From Bin5 sp965232575 (lineage in GTDB: Bacteria > Chloroflexota > Anaerolineae > Caldilineales > Caldilineaceae): a stretch of DNA of 64,000 nt. The stretch is taken from NCBI GenBank assembly GCA_965232575.1, contig CBDDPZ010000009.1:62001-126000 (forward strand), written 5' to 3'. Below the pieces are notes generated by a model. The model was not told the origin of the DNA. It made no database searches and saw only the letters and a list, made by a program, of their open reading frames with translations. The stretch's first letter is position 1. Every line of letters begins with the position of its first letter. Below are positions 17,042-26,065 of this stretch, piece after piece. Made by a program: the position numbers and the translations under genes.

Positions 17042-17439
17042 CGCCCGCGCCGCCAGCAACTGCAGCCCATCAACTAAATCCCATGAACTGCAGTGCAGAC
17101 AATCCCCCCAGCCTATTGTGCACACCGCAAGAAGGTTGCCTTTCCTTGCAGCATCCGATAGAATTACACGCGCTGAGAGTATGCGACGCTGGGAGCCATT
17201 CCCATCAGGCTTCCAAGCGGACCAGAGACGATGACCCTGAACTCTTCCACAGCCCTGCCTGGCCAGATGACAATTCTTCTTCCGACTGCTTGGTAGACGA
17301 TCCGCAGTTGCAGTCTCCACCGACCAAGACCATGCTAGCCTGTTCCCGCATGCCGGCTGCCACCATCCCAGGTTCGAAGAATCCGTCAGAGACTTTTCGA
17401 AGTCTTAACTGAGCGTCCCCACCAGCTACAGGAGGATTT

Positions 17440-17448
17440 ATGGCTTGA
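17440..17448 (+). promoter_or_regulatory. Two-codon leader frame (ATG GCT TGA) behind a perfect Shine-Dalgarno
   Basis: AGGAGGATTT immediately precedes ATG GCT TGA at 17440-17448, 73 nt upstream of the binding-protein start. This is a stronger ribosome site than that of the real gene, yet it leads to a start-Ala-stop frame. It may be a ribosome-loading or stalling leader, or the start of a decayed gene. Confidence 0.35.
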
Positions 17449-17520
17449 ACGGAGATGAGACGATTCTTAAACGATCAGCAGTTTCATACCTTCTGCATCG
17501 CAAAGGAGAGGACAGGTAAA

Positions 17521-18984
17521 ATGGCTAGAATCACTACCGAGGAAACAACAGTCGTCCAGGCCGGCGTCAGCCGCCGCAGCTTTCTGAAGAGCACAGCCGC
17601 AGTGGCCGGTCTCACCCTCGCCGCCTGTGTTGCCCCCGGCCCGCAAGCAGCCAGCGACATGGCAGCGCCCTCAGAGGAGCCCGTTAACATCCAAATCTGG
17701 TGGCGGCTCAGACCTACCATTGAAGGTGCTATCCAGGTCTTTGAGGAAACGCATCCCCACATCACCGTTTCGCTGGGCGACCTCGGTGAAGCCGTCTACG
17801 GCACGCCCAAATACGTGACCGCCGTCGCCGCCGGTAAGGGACCCGACGTCTCCTACCAGAACCGGCACACCTTCCGCCAGTTCGCCTCCCGTAACCTTTA
17901 CCGCCCTATCGAAGACCTCTTGGAGCGGGACAACCTCGACAAGGGCAACTTCATGGCCGGCCCCATCGCCGACCTCACCTGGCAGGGCACGCTCTACGGG
18001 CTGCCCCACACCGCCGGCACGCGCTACTTCTTCTGGAATCGCACCCACTTTGAAGAGGCCGGTCTCGATCCGGACGTAGGCCCCGAAACCTGGGACGACA
18101 TCATGGAAATGGCGCCGCAACTCAACAAGATGGAGGGAGACAGGATCGTACGCTACGGCTTCCTTCCCCACTTCCCGCCAGGCCTTTCCGATCAGTTGCT
18201 CATCTACGCCATGGAAAACGGCGGCTTTAGCCAGTCCGAAGACGGCCGCACCAACCTCATCAACACCGCTCCCTGGGTCGAAGCCCTGGAGTGGTGCGTA
18301 AACATGATCGATGAGTTCGGAGGCGGTCATGCCGCGGCCTCCTCCTTCATGGAAGGCTTCGCAGGTCAGCCGGTAGATCCCTTTGCCCAGGGCCAGGTCT
18401 CCATGTGCTCCTATGGCAACTGGATGATCGGCCGCTATGCCAAGTTCCCCGACCTCGACTACGACGGCACAGGCCTAATGCCGGTCTCGGCCGCAAATGA
18501 AGGGGCCGAGGTTAACTGGTCCTGCGGCTGGACTTTCGTCATCGACCCCAACACCGAGCTCGTCGAACAAGGTTGGGAATTCATGAAGTGGGTGATCAGC
18601 GAAGACTATGTGCGCGCAGCTGGAACCGTCGGTCTTGAACTGGAGAAAGAAGAGTGGAAGCGCCAGCAGCTGCCCGGCGAACCCATCTTCGCCCCCACAC
18701 CGCCCGTCTACCAGCCGGCCATGCAGTTTATGCTGGACGAGTACTACTCGGTCCTGCCCGAACGCCAGAAGATCATGATGGAGAGATACCTCGACTCCGA
18801 GACTTTCTCCGTGGGCTGCGGTCAGATCGCCGGCCTCGCTGCCGCCGAACTCTGGATCGGCTTCAAGAACGCCTGGGAGTCCGCCCTCACCAAGAAGCAG
18901 ACCCCCCAAGAGGCGCTTGACGCCTCCCACGCCGACGTCCAGAAGGCGCTCGACGCCGCCTGGGAAAATCTGGAGTCCGCATAG
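17521..18984 (+). CDS. Sugar ABC transporter substrate-binding lipoprotein
   Basis: 487 residues of the family-1 extracellular solute-binding type (MalE/UgpB-like). The N-terminus carries a Tat motif SRRSFLKS (17-24) followed by a lipobox LAAC (Cys36), so it is probably exported folded and anchored to the membrane. WWRLRPTIEGAIQVFEETHP and later WSCGWTFVIDPNTE are typical binding-protein segments. I chose ATG 17521 because AGGAGAGGACAGGTAAA precedes it and the signal follows directly; ATG 17455 is in frame but would add 22 residues. First gene of the transporter operon. No ATP-binding gene follows, so a shared MsmK/UgpC-type ATPase elsewhere is expected. Confidence 0.93.
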   Translation: MARITTEETTVVQAGVSRRSFLKSTAAVAGLTLAACVAPGPQAASDMAAPSEEPVNIQIWWRLRPTIEGAIQVFEETHPHITVSLGDLGEAVYGTPKYVTAVAAGKGPDVSYQNRHTFRQFASRNLYRPIEDLLERDNLDKGNFMAGPIADLTWQGTLYGLPHTAGTRYFFWNRTHFEEAGLDPDVGPETWDDIMEMAPQLNKMEGDRIVRYGFLPHFPPGLSDQLLIYAMENGGFSQSEDGRTNLINTAPWVEALEWCVNMIDEFGGGHAAASSFMEGFAGQPVDPFAQGQVSMCSYGNWMIGRYAKFPDLDYDGTGLMPVSAANEGAEVNWSCGWTFVIDPNTELVEQGWEFMKWVISEDYVRAAGTVGLELEKEEWKRQQLPGEPIFAPTPPVYQPAMQFMLDEYYSVLPERQKIMMERYLDSETFSVGCGQIAGLAAAELWIGFKNAWESALTKKQTPQEALDASHADVQKALDAAWENLESA

Positions 18985-18995
18985 TCGCTATTGAA

Positions 18996-19041
18996 AACTG
19001 GCAGAACCGGACGGCCTTCCGTCGCTCCGGTTCCGCCAGTT
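18996..19041 (+). terminator. Large stem-loop between binding-protein and permease genes
   Basis: A 16-nt arm AACTGGCAGAACCGGA (18996-19011) pairs with TCCGGTTCCGCCAGTT (19026-19041) with a single A-C mismatch and a 14-nt loop. It is followed by TCTTCTGT-like sequence rather than a full T-run. The position matches the malE-malF intergenic hairpin of enterics, where mRNA stabilisation or partial termination makes binding protein more abundant than permease. Confidence 0.75.
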
Positions 19042-19074
19042 CTTCTGTCCGCGCGACCAACCAGGACAGCCGCC

Positions 19075-19989
19075 ATGGCCACTGCCCACCCCAAACCCCG
19101 GCTCACCAACGCCGCTAGAGAGGCTCTGACCTGCTATCTTTTTCTCCTCCCCTGGGGGCTCGGCTTCCTCGCCTTCGTGATCGGCCCGGTCGCCGCTTCA
19201 TTTGTGCTGGGCTTCATGGACTACGAGATCGTTACCCCAGCCCGCTGGGTTGGCCTCGCCAACTACATCGAGCTCTTTACCGACGATCAGCGCTTCGGAA
19301 TGTCGATGGGCAACACACTCTACTATGTCCTCGTCTTCGTACCGCTCCACGTCATTATCGCCACACTCCTGGCCCTCCTCCTCAATCAGAAGGCGCGCGG
19401 CATCGCCGTCTACCGCACGCTCTTCTATGTGCCGTCAATCGTGCCCATTGTCGCCGGCGCCATTCTCTGGGTCTGGATTCTTCAGCCGGAATGGGGTCTG
19501 ATCAACTCCACTCTGAGAACAATTGGCATTGAAGGCCCGCTCTGGCTCGCGTCGCTTACCTGGTCCAAACCTGCACTGATTCTTATGGCGCTCTGGGGCT
19601 CCGGAGCCGCCATGATCATCGTCCTCGCCGGCCTCCAGGGCGTCCCCCAGCATCTCTATGAGGCCGCCGAAATCGACGGCGCCAACCGCTGGCAGCGCTT
19701 CCAACACGTCACCATACCCATGCTCAGCCCCACCCTCTTCTTCATCCTCGTTCTCAGCGTCATCGCCTCCTTCCAGGTCTTCACCACGGCCTACGTCATG
19801 ACCGGTGGCGGGCCCGCTGAATCGACGCTCTTCTACATGCTCTATCTTTACCGCCGTGCCTTCGTCCTCCTGGACATGGGCTATGCCGCCAGCATGGCCT
19901 GGATCCTCTTCGTTGCCGTTCTTGCCCTCACCCTGGTCCAGTTCAAGCTGGCCAGCCGTTGGGTATACTACGAAGCGGAGCAGAGTTAG
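19075..19989 (+). CDS. Sugar ABC transporter permease, MalF/UgpA type
   Basis: 304 residues with about six membrane helices (first at LTCYLFLLPWGLGFLAFVIG) and the EAA cytoplasmic loop LYEAAEIDGANRWQRFQHVT that contacts the ATPase. YVMTGGGPAESTLFYMLYLY is the standard late motif. The start is ATG 19075 (AGGA about 8 nt upstream); the longer in-frame ATG 18991 would run through the hairpin and encode an unlikely Arg/Pro-rich leader. Forms the membrane channel with the next gene, 4 nt downstream. Confidence 0.93.
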   Translation: MATAHPKPRLTNAAREALTCYLFLLPWGLGFLAFVIGPVAASFVLGFMDYEIVTPARWVGLANYIELFTDDQRFGMSMGNTLYYVLVFVPLHVIIATLLALLLNQKARGIAVYRTLFYVPSIVPIVAGAILWVWILQPEWGLINSTLRTIGIEGPLWLASLTWSKPALILMALWGSGAAMIIVLAGLQGVPQHLYEAAEIDGANRWQRFQHVTIPMLSPTLFFILVLSVIASFQVFTTAYVMTGGGPAESTLFYMLYLYRRAFVLLDMGYAASMAWILFVAVLALTLVQFKLASRWVYYEAEQS

Positions 19990-19993
19990 CGCC

Positions 19994-20887
19994 ATGTTAC
20001 GCGACCAGGCCATCGGACCCCAACCCACACGCGAAATCCATCCAAGCGCAAGAGGGCAACCTCTTCGCCGCCTGCTCGAACGCGGCGGAACACAACTGCT
20101 TCTCGTACTCGGCGCAATTATTTTCGCGCTTCCCTTTGTCTGGATGGTCAGCACATCGCTCAAAGCCGATCGCCAGATCTTCGCTTTCCCGCCTATCTGG
20201 GTGCCCGATCCCTTCATCTGGGGCAACTTTCCCGCCGTCTTTATCTATGCCCCGATGCACCTCTACTTCTTCAACACTCTGCTCATCGCGCTGGCCCACG
20301 TATTCGGCGCCGTCTTCACCTGCTCGCTCGCGGCATACGGCTTTGCCCGCCTGCGCGCGCCCGGCCGCGATACAATTTTCATGGTCATGGTGAGCCAGAT
20401 GATGATCCCCTACATCGTCATGCTCGTGCCGCTTTATCTCCTCTTCGCTGAACTGGAGTGGATCGACACCTTTTACCCGCTGACCATCCCCGCCATGCTC
20501 GGCACGCCTTTCTACATCTTCATGCTCCGACAGTTCTTTCTAACCATCCCCATGGAGCTTGAAGAGGCCGCAATCATCGACGGCGCTTCCCGGCTGCGCA
20601 TTTGGTGGACCATAGTCCTGCCCCTCGCCAAGCCGGCTCTCGCAACCGTTGCCATTTTCAGCTTCATGTTCGCTTGGAACGACTTCACCGGCCCGCTAAT
20701 CTTCCTCAACTCCCGCGAAAAGTTCACCCTCTCCCTCGGCCTCCAGGCCTTCATGTTCGAGCGCCGCACCATGTGGGGCCCACTCATGGCCGCGTCCACG
20801 ATGATGATAATGCCAATTCTGATCGTCTTTTTCCTGGCGCAGAAGCACTTCATTCAGGGGATCGCATTGACAGGGATTAAGGCGTAA
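19994..20887 (+). CDS. Sugar ABC transporter permease, MalG/UgpE type
   Basis: 297 residues. The first helix LLLVLGAIIFALPFVWMVST, TSLK motif, EAA loop LEEAAIIDGASRLRIWWTIV and C-terminal AQKHFIQGIALTGIKA are all standard for the second permease of carbohydrate ABC importers. It begins 4 nt after the previous permease stop. The decayed fragment at 5245-5490 derives from a paralog of this gene, which fixes the missing Trp there. Followed by the second propeller gene 105 nt away, probably in the same transcript. Confidence 0.94.
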   Translation: MLRDQAIGPQPTREIHPSARGQPLRRLLERGGTQLLLVLGAIIFALPFVWMVSTSLKADRQIFAFPPIWVPDPFIWGNFPAVFIYAPMHLYFFNTLLIALAHVFGAVFTCSLAAYGFARLRAPGRDTIFMVMVSQMMIPYIVMLVPLYLLFAELEWIDTFYPLTIPAMLGTPFYIFMLRQFFLTIPMELEEAAIIDGASRLRIWWTIVLPLAKPALATVAIFSFMFAWNDFTGPLIFLNSREKFTLSLGLQAFMFERRTMWGPLMAASTMMIMPILIVFFLAQKHFIQGIALTGIKA

Positions 20888-20992
20888 GCAGCAAGGCCTG
20901 AGCGGTTCCTTTCATTGGGCTTGTTTGTAATCGAACACCTTACTTGCTGTGTAAGACAATTTCCATGAACCCATCCCTTCAGGAAACGCCAC

Positions 20993-22540
20993 ATGGAACT
21001 CTCTCCAGGAAAACAGTTGTTCATTGACGACTATTTCATCGAATCCCTGACCGGCGCCCGCCGCGTCCTCAACCGGCCCAAAAAATTCACTCCCGACGCG
21101 CCCCTGTCCATCCCCTTCGACCAGCCCTGGGACGCAAACTACGCCCAGCCCGGCCGGGTGATCTACGACGAGAACAACCGTCGCTTTCGAATGTACTACC
21201 GCGCCTGGACCGGAGCCCAGACCTTTTTCTGCGCCCTCGACTCAGACGACGGGCTGAACTGGGAACGGCCCGTGCTGGATCTCGTCGAGTTTGACGGCTC
21301 GACGCGCAACAACATCACCACCGGCAGCGCCGATCACCTCGTAACCATCCTGGACCACCGCGAACCGGACGAAACGCGCCGCTGGAAACAGATCGACAAC
21401 AAACCAAGCGGCACGAACGAGTCGGGAGAACCCCGCTGGCTGGCCCGCTACTCGGCGGACGGATACGACTGGCATCTATACCCCGAAGGGCCCCACAGCG
21501 ACCAGAAGATGAGGTTCAATTTCGGCTCCCCCCATGAGACCTTCGGCGGCGTAATCAACCCTGACGCGCCCTACGTCTACTACTCCCAGCGCGGCTCGAA
21601 CCGCCGCACTCGCGTCCTCGGCCGTCGTGACAGCCAGGACTTTCTCAACTGGTCCGGCCTGCGCACCGTAATCGAACAGGACCTGCAGGACCCGCCTGGA
21701 ACCGAATTCTATTCCGCCGGCTTCGACCCGGTCGCCCGCACAAACGGCGGCCTGCACATTATCATGCTCCAGGCTTTTCAGACTGACCTGGCCGAACCCT
21801 ACGACATCGCCGATGCCGACCGCTATTGGGGCGACGAGAGCGGATCGAATGCCATGCCCGCCCGCGTTGATGGATTCGTTGAGTCACAACTGGCGGTCAG
21901 CCGCGACACCGTCGCCTGGACGCGCTGGCGCGAGCCCTTCATCGCCCGCGGCGAAGCAGGCGCGTGGGACTACGGCATGGTCTACGCCGACGGCCCCATC
22001 CTCCACGATGACCAGCTCTGGTTCTTCTACATGGCGGGCAACCTGACCCACAACGGCTACAGCGCGCAGCCCTGGCAAGGTCCCTACTCAACACCCAACC
22101 GCCGCGGCAAAGGTGTCGCCGTCCTGCGCCCGGACGGCTACGTCAGCGTCGAAGCAGAGTCCTACGCGCCCGGCATTCTCACAACCCACCGTTTTCGCCA
22201 GGAGCAGGGCGGCCACATCAGGGTCAATGTCGACGCCGGCGCCGGCGAGCTGCGTTACGAGCTCCTCGAGGACACCGGCCATCCGATACCGGGATACACG
22301 GCTGCCGACTGCGATCCGATTCGCGAAGACACACTCGACGGCCTGCTTTCCTGGAACGGCAAGCCAGGCTGGCCCGGCGTCGGCGAAGACCGGATCGCAC
22401 GCTATCCTCAGCTGAACCATTCGGAATTCTATGTCAAACTGCGCTTCTACGTGTCGCCTGGGACCAAGCTGTACTCCCTCACCATCGACCCGCCCGAAGT
22501 GACAGAGTGGCTTGTCAGACTCAGAACCCGCATCGACTAG
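20993..22540 (+). CDS. Glycosidase-like five-bladed beta-propeller protein (paralog 2)
   Basis: 515 residues, no signal peptide. It opens with GKQLFIDDYFIESLTGARRV, then RFRMYYRAW, ALDSDDGLNWERPVLDLVEF and a C-terminal beta-sandwich with LLEDTGHPIPGYTAADCDPI. These blocks match the proteins at 301-2016 and 23598-25061 in order. The fold class is that of GH32/43-type propellers, but no confirmed catalytic triad can be assigned. CAGGAAACGCCAC precedes the ATG. Directly behind the sugar transporter, so it probably processes the imported sugar in the cytoplasm (inference). Confidence 0.82.
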   Translation: MELSPGKQLFIDDYFIESLTGARRVLNRPKKFTPDAPLSIPFDQPWDANYAQPGRVIYDENNRRFRMYYRAWTGAQTFFCALDSDDGLNWERPVLDLVEFDGSTRNNITTGSADHLVTILDHREPDETRRWKQIDNKPSGTNESGEPRWLARYSADGYDWHLYPEGPHSDQKMRFNFGSPHETFGGVINPDAPYVYYSQRGSNRRTRVLGRRDSQDFLNWSGLRTVIEQDLQDPPGTEFYSAGFDPVARTNGGLHIIMLQAFQTDLAEPYDIADADRYWGDESGSNAMPARVDGFVESQLAVSRDTVAWTRWREPFIARGEAGAWDYGMVYADGPILHDDQLWFFYMAGNLTHNGYSAQPWQGPYSTPNRRGKGVAVLRPDGYVSVEAESYAPGILTTHRFRQEQGGHIRVNVDAGAGELRYELLEDTGHPIPGYTAADCDPIREDTLDGLLSWNGKPGWPGVGEDRIARYPQLNHSEFYVKLRFYVSPGTKLYSLTIDPPEVTEWLVRLRTRID

Positions 22541-22675
22541 GACCAGCTATTTTGAGACTACTCGCTAAGACACATAGTGAAGAGACGGTTAGCCGGAGTG
22601 GCCCAAGACCCAGTTCCAAAGAGGAAACGCTTGATCATCCCGTGGTAGGATGACCGACCCAATTAGGAGAACAGA

Positions 22676-23464
22676 ATGTCCGATTCACTCACGAACGAAC
22701 AGTGGCTCCAGTACCAGACCCAGGGATATTTGCGGTTGGGCCAGGTGTTGACCCATGAAGAACTTCATGCTCTCCAGCAGCGCATGGATGACATCATGCT
22801 GGGGCGGGCGCCGCTCGACTATGACCGCATGGCCATGCAGCTGGACCGCGAACCGGGCACAGGCAAACCCGGTCCCCAGACAAAGGGCCACAAAGGCGCA
22901 ACCCTCAGCTACCGCAAGATCCAGGACCTTGAGTACGACCCTCTCTTCCTCGCCTACATGCAGAAGCCCTTGTTCCGACACATCTGCGCCCGTGTATACG
23001 GAGAGGAGACCACCGTCGCCTGTTACCGCGCCATGTTTATGAACAAACCGGCCCGCGAGGGAACGCCCCTCATCTGGCACCAGGACCGCTGGGTCTACCT
23101 GGATCGCGACCCCTTGATCACGATCTGGACGGCCCTGGATCCCGCCACTGTGGCAAACGGTTGTGTCCAGGTCGTGCCCGGCGCCCACCACACGCTCATT
23201 AATCCATCCAACCCATCGGGCTTCATGACCCCCGAGCAGGCTGAAGAACTGACGCGCGACGCCGAAATCGTCTTTCTGGAGCTGGAGGCGGGCGAAAGCG
23301 TCCTGCTGCACAATCACCTGCCCCACAGCTCCGAAATCAACAACACCGACATACCCCGGCGGGCCTTCAGCGCCTGTTACATGGACGCGATCACCAAGGC
23401 AGAAAACGGGGAGACATTCACTGTCATCTTTGGAGAGGGCGCGCTGCAACCGGAAATGGTCTGA
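22676..23464 (+). CDS. Phytanoyl-CoA dioxygenase (PhyH) family protein (copy 2)
   Basis: 262 residues. Iron ligands are in PLIWHQDRWVYLDRD (HxD) and LLHNHLPHSSEINNTD (distal His), with the 2-oxoglutarate Arg in IPRRAFSACYMD. NEQWLQYQTQGYLRLGQVL is the usual N-terminal region. TTAGGAGAACAG precedes the ATG. Its sequence is distant from the PhyH at 15347-16159, so the two probably act on different substrates or were acquired separately. Being flanked by two propeller paralogs suggests oxidative removal of a substituent such as an O- or N-methyl group, which is a guess. Confidence 0.9.
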   Translation: MSDSLTNEQWLQYQTQGYLRLGQVLTHEELHALQQRMDDIMLGRAPLDYDRMAMQLDREPGTGKPGPQTKGHKGATLSYRKIQDLEYDPLFLAYMQKPLFRHICARVYGEETTVACYRAMFMNKPAREGTPLIWHQDRWVYLDRDPLITIWTALDPATVANGCVQVVPGAHHTLINPSNPSGFMTPEQAEELTRDAEIVFLELEAGESVLLHNHLPHSSEINNTDIPRRAFSACYMDAITKAENGETFTVIFGEGALQPEMV

Positions 23465-23597
23465 ACAACCAGCAGTGTCAAGGGCCTGGTAACCCTTCGC
23501 CTGCCTGCCGATAAACTCACTTTAGCGGGGTAGGGGAGCGGCTTCTACTCCCTCGCCTTGCCTGCCAATTCCAAAGAAGCCTGTCCAGGAGCCTTGG

Positions 23598-25061
23598 ATG
23601 TACATTCACAACGGCGGTCCCCGGCAACAGTTGGACGAGATCGTCCTCTTTTCCTTCGACGACCACAGCCTTCCTCTACAGTGCGGCGTGGAGCTCCACC
23701 TCGAAGGCCACATGACGCCATGCGGACGCACCCGCATCGCCATAGACTTGGGAGAAGAAGGAGCCCCTGATAGCGAGCGCGTGGTCTACTACGGGACCGT
23801 TCACCGCGTCGGCGATGAGCTTTGGATGTGGTATCTCGGCCAGGGCCAGGACTCCGGCTGGTTCGAGCGCGTCTGCTTCGCCACCAGTACCGACGGCTAC
23901 AACTGGCGCAAACCGGACTTGGGGCTGGTTGAGTATAACGGCAATCGACACAATAACCTCGTCGATCTGAACCAGGGCACGCACCACGTGCAAAGCTGCG
24001 TCGTCTACTACGACCCCGACGATCCCGACCCCGGCCGTCTTTTTAAGATGCTCTTTCAGTCGCGCAAATATGAGAATCAGTTTGCCGCAGCATTCAGTGC
24101 CGACGGACTGACATGGCGCGAATCGCCGGCCAACCCGGTCGGGTCCTGGCTGGAGATGGCGGGAGGAACGCGCCACAACGGCTGCTATTATGTGTGCGGC
24201 CAGGGCGGTTCACATGCCGGCGGCGTTCGCCAACTGGTCTCCCACATTTCCTATGACTTTGAGAATTGGTCGCAGGCCTCCTCCATGGGGATGCGCCGCT
24301 CAAACGTTTCGCCCCGATCCCCGGTAGCCGGCAGCAGCTCTGGCGAGCAGATTCATCTTGGCGCCGGCCTCTGGAATCGCGGCAATGTAATCGTCGGCTT
24401 CTACGGCATGTGGAATGGCCACCCATCGAACGACCGCCGTCTTGTCACCATGGACCTCGGCCTCGCCGTCAGCAACGACGCGCTGCACTACCGCGAGCCG
24501 ATTCCCGATTACCCCATCGTTTCCGCCGCGGAGGACGGCTGGCAGGAGCTGCCATACGGCAATACCTTGGTCAACTATCCGGCCCTGATCCAGGGGCAGG
24601 GATTCGAACAGGTCGGGGACGAAACGCTCTACTGGTACGCCCCCTGGCCCGAACAGAGCAGTGACGGCGTGCGCGTCGCCAGTTGGCCCCGGGATCGGCT
24701 CGGCTACTTTCGGCCATTTCCGGCCGAGCGAATGCGGCCAGGGCAAGGTTCTCATGTTGTCTCCGCGCCTATCGATCTGGGCGCCAATACCGCGCAGCTC
24801 GCTCTGAATATAGATGGCCTGGGCGAATACAGCTCAGTGTCCGCTGAAGTCATCAGCGAACGTTTGGAAACGATACCCGGATTTATGGCATCAGACTGCA
24901 TCGCGCCGACCTCATCTGGTCTTGCCCAACCAGTCACCTGGCAAAACGGTGGTGCCTTGCCGCACGAAAACGGCCCGGTCCGCCTCCGTCTCAACTTTTC
25001 CGGTGTCCGCGTGGAAGATATCAAGCTGTATGCCGCCTATCTGACCTCAGCAGGAAATTGA
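23598..25061 (+). CDS. Glycosidase-like five-bladed beta-propeller protein (paralog 3)
   Basis: 487 residues. It lacks the KQLFxDxY opening but has ELWMWYLGQGQDSG, FATSTDGYNWRKPDLGLVEY, LFKMLFQSRKYENQF and a C-terminal PGFMASDCIAP segment that corresponds to PGYTAADCDPI of paralog 2. AGGAG lies 7 nt before the ATG. The three paralogs differ most at the N-terminus, perhaps reflecting different leaving groups or subsites. Likely in one transcript with the PhyH upstream and the nitrilase-family gene downstream (116 nt). Confidence 0.82.
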   Translation: MYIHNGGPRQQLDEIVLFSFDDHSLPLQCGVELHLEGHMTPCGRTRIAIDLGEEGAPDSERVVYYGTVHRVGDELWMWYLGQGQDSGWFERVCFATSTDGYNWRKPDLGLVEYNGNRHNNLVDLNQGTHHVQSCVVYYDPDDPDPGRLFKMLFQSRKYENQFAAAFSADGLTWRESPANPVGSWLEMAGGTRHNGCYYVCGQGGSHAGGVRQLVSHISYDFENWSQASSMGMRRSNVSPRSPVAGSSSGEQIHLGAGLWNRGNVIVGFYGMWNGHPSNDRRLVTMDLGLAVSNDALHYREPIPDYPIVSAAEDGWQELPYGNTLVNYPALIQGQGFEQVGDETLYWYAPWPEQSSDGVRVASWPRDRLGYFRPFPAERMRPGQGSHVVSAPIDLGANTAQLALNIDGLGEYSSVSAEVISERLETIPGFMASDCIAPTSSGLAQPVTWQNGGALPHENGPVRLRLNFSGVRVEDIKLYAAYLTSAGN

Positions 25062-25177
25062 ACCAGGATGGACAGCCCTGACATTTCGGAGGCAGGTGTA
25101 CCAAGATTCGACGGGGCGATGAGAAGCGCCGAAGGGCAAGTTTACGAACGAAGGTCCAGTTCCAAAAGGAAAGATCC

Positions 25178-26017
25178 ATGTATGAAAGCGTGAAAGTAGC
25201 CGCTATCTCGTATCGACCCGCCAAGTGGGACAAAGAAGGCAATGCCGACAGAATGGAAGAGCTGTTTGCCGAGGCCGCGCAGGAAAAACCGCGCATGATC
25301 CTGACAACCGAGGGCGCGCTTGAAGGCTATGTCGTCATGGAAGTCGTAGAGGGCCGCGTTGGGGCCGAAGCCCTGATCGAAGTGGCCGAGCCGATCGACG
25401 GCCCCTATATCCGTCGCTTCCAAAAACTGGCCCGCACACTAAAGACCTGCCTCGCATTTGGATTCGCCGAGCGAATCGGCGATGAAGCCTACAACTGCGC
25501 CCTCTTTCTCGACCAGGAGGGCAACATCTGTGGCCGCTATCACAAGGTTCAGCTGGCAGAGGGTGCCCATCCCTCCTGGCACTTCAATCGCATAGGCCAA
25601 AAGCTGCGCGCCTTCGACACGCCGATCGGGCGCGCCGGCTTTGTCATCTGCAACGACCGCTGGAATCCCGACATCGTTCGCGCTCTCGTCCTGGACGGAG
25701 CCCGCATCATCCTGATCCCTTCCTATGGCAGCAAGACTAAAGAGCAGAATCAAGCTGTTCTGGCCAGGGCGAGGGAAAACGGTGTTCCCATCGTCGAGGC
25801 CAACGTCGGTATGAACCTGATTATCAGCAAGGGCGAAATCTGCGCGTATCAGTGGGGAAATGACCAGATCACGCACGGCGTCGTCGACATTCCGGCTGCG
25901 CCCGGAACCCAGGCAGCACGAAAGGCCGAGCAGGATTATCTCGCAGCTCAGATTCCGGAGATGGAACGCCGCTACCAAAGGACTTTGGAAAGAGTGGCGG
26001 GGCAGGTTGGCGGCTGA
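25178..26017 (+). CDS. Carbon-nitrogen hydrolase (nitrilase superfamily amidase)
   Basis: 279 residues with the full Glu-Lys-Cys triad: Glu in MILTTEGALEGYV, Lys in GRYHKVQLAEG and Cys in GFVICNDRWNPDIVRAL. The superfamily hydrolyses amides, carbamoyl groups or nitriles. IIISSLP-like IILIPSYGSKTKEQNQ follows the nucleophile as usual. AAAAGGAAAGATCC precedes the ATG. It lies 48 nt before the N-acyl-D-amino-acid deacylase gene, so together they may remove amide-linked groups from the substrate handled by this operon. Confidence 0.9.
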   Translation: MYESVKVAAISYRPAKWDKEGNADRMEELFAEAAQEKPRMILTTEGALEGYVVMEVVEGRVGAEALIEVAEPIDGPYIRRFQKLARTLKTCLAFGFAERIGDEAYNCALFLDQEGNICGRYHKVQLAEGAHPSWHFNRIGQKLRAFDTPIGRAGFVICNDRWNPDIVRALVLDGARIILIPSYGSKTKEQNQAVLARARENGVPIVEANVGMNLIISKGEICAYQWGNDQITHGVVDIPAAPGTQAARKAEQDYLAAQIPEMERRYQRTLERVAGQVGG

Positions 26018-26065
26018 ATTCCTGGGTCTGAATTTCGCGCCAATCCTTGATCGGAGAGTGATTGC

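Larger units (their letters stand above)
16160..17439. other. Long non-coding stretch between divergent catabolic operons
   Basis: About 1.28 kb separating the minus-strand PhyH operon from the plus-strand ABC transporter operon. No frame here has credible coding character on either strand. It holds a heptamer array (16444-16464), a palindrome pair (16525-16546) and a 10/11-bp periodic repeat (16970-17041), listed separately. Divergent promoters must lie here, but I could not pick convincing -35/-10 pairs. The length is unusual for this gene-dense window, so regulatory use or a decayed gene is possible. Confidence 0.5.

Noticed and set aside
17371..17384. GGTTCGAAGAATCC, similar to a tRNA T-arm
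   Set aside because: No acceptor, D or anticodon arms can be folded around it.
18991..19074. Earlier start for the first permease
   Set aside because: Would place an Arg/Pro-rich leader over the hairpin; ATG 19075 has a ribosome site and begins the membrane protein properly.
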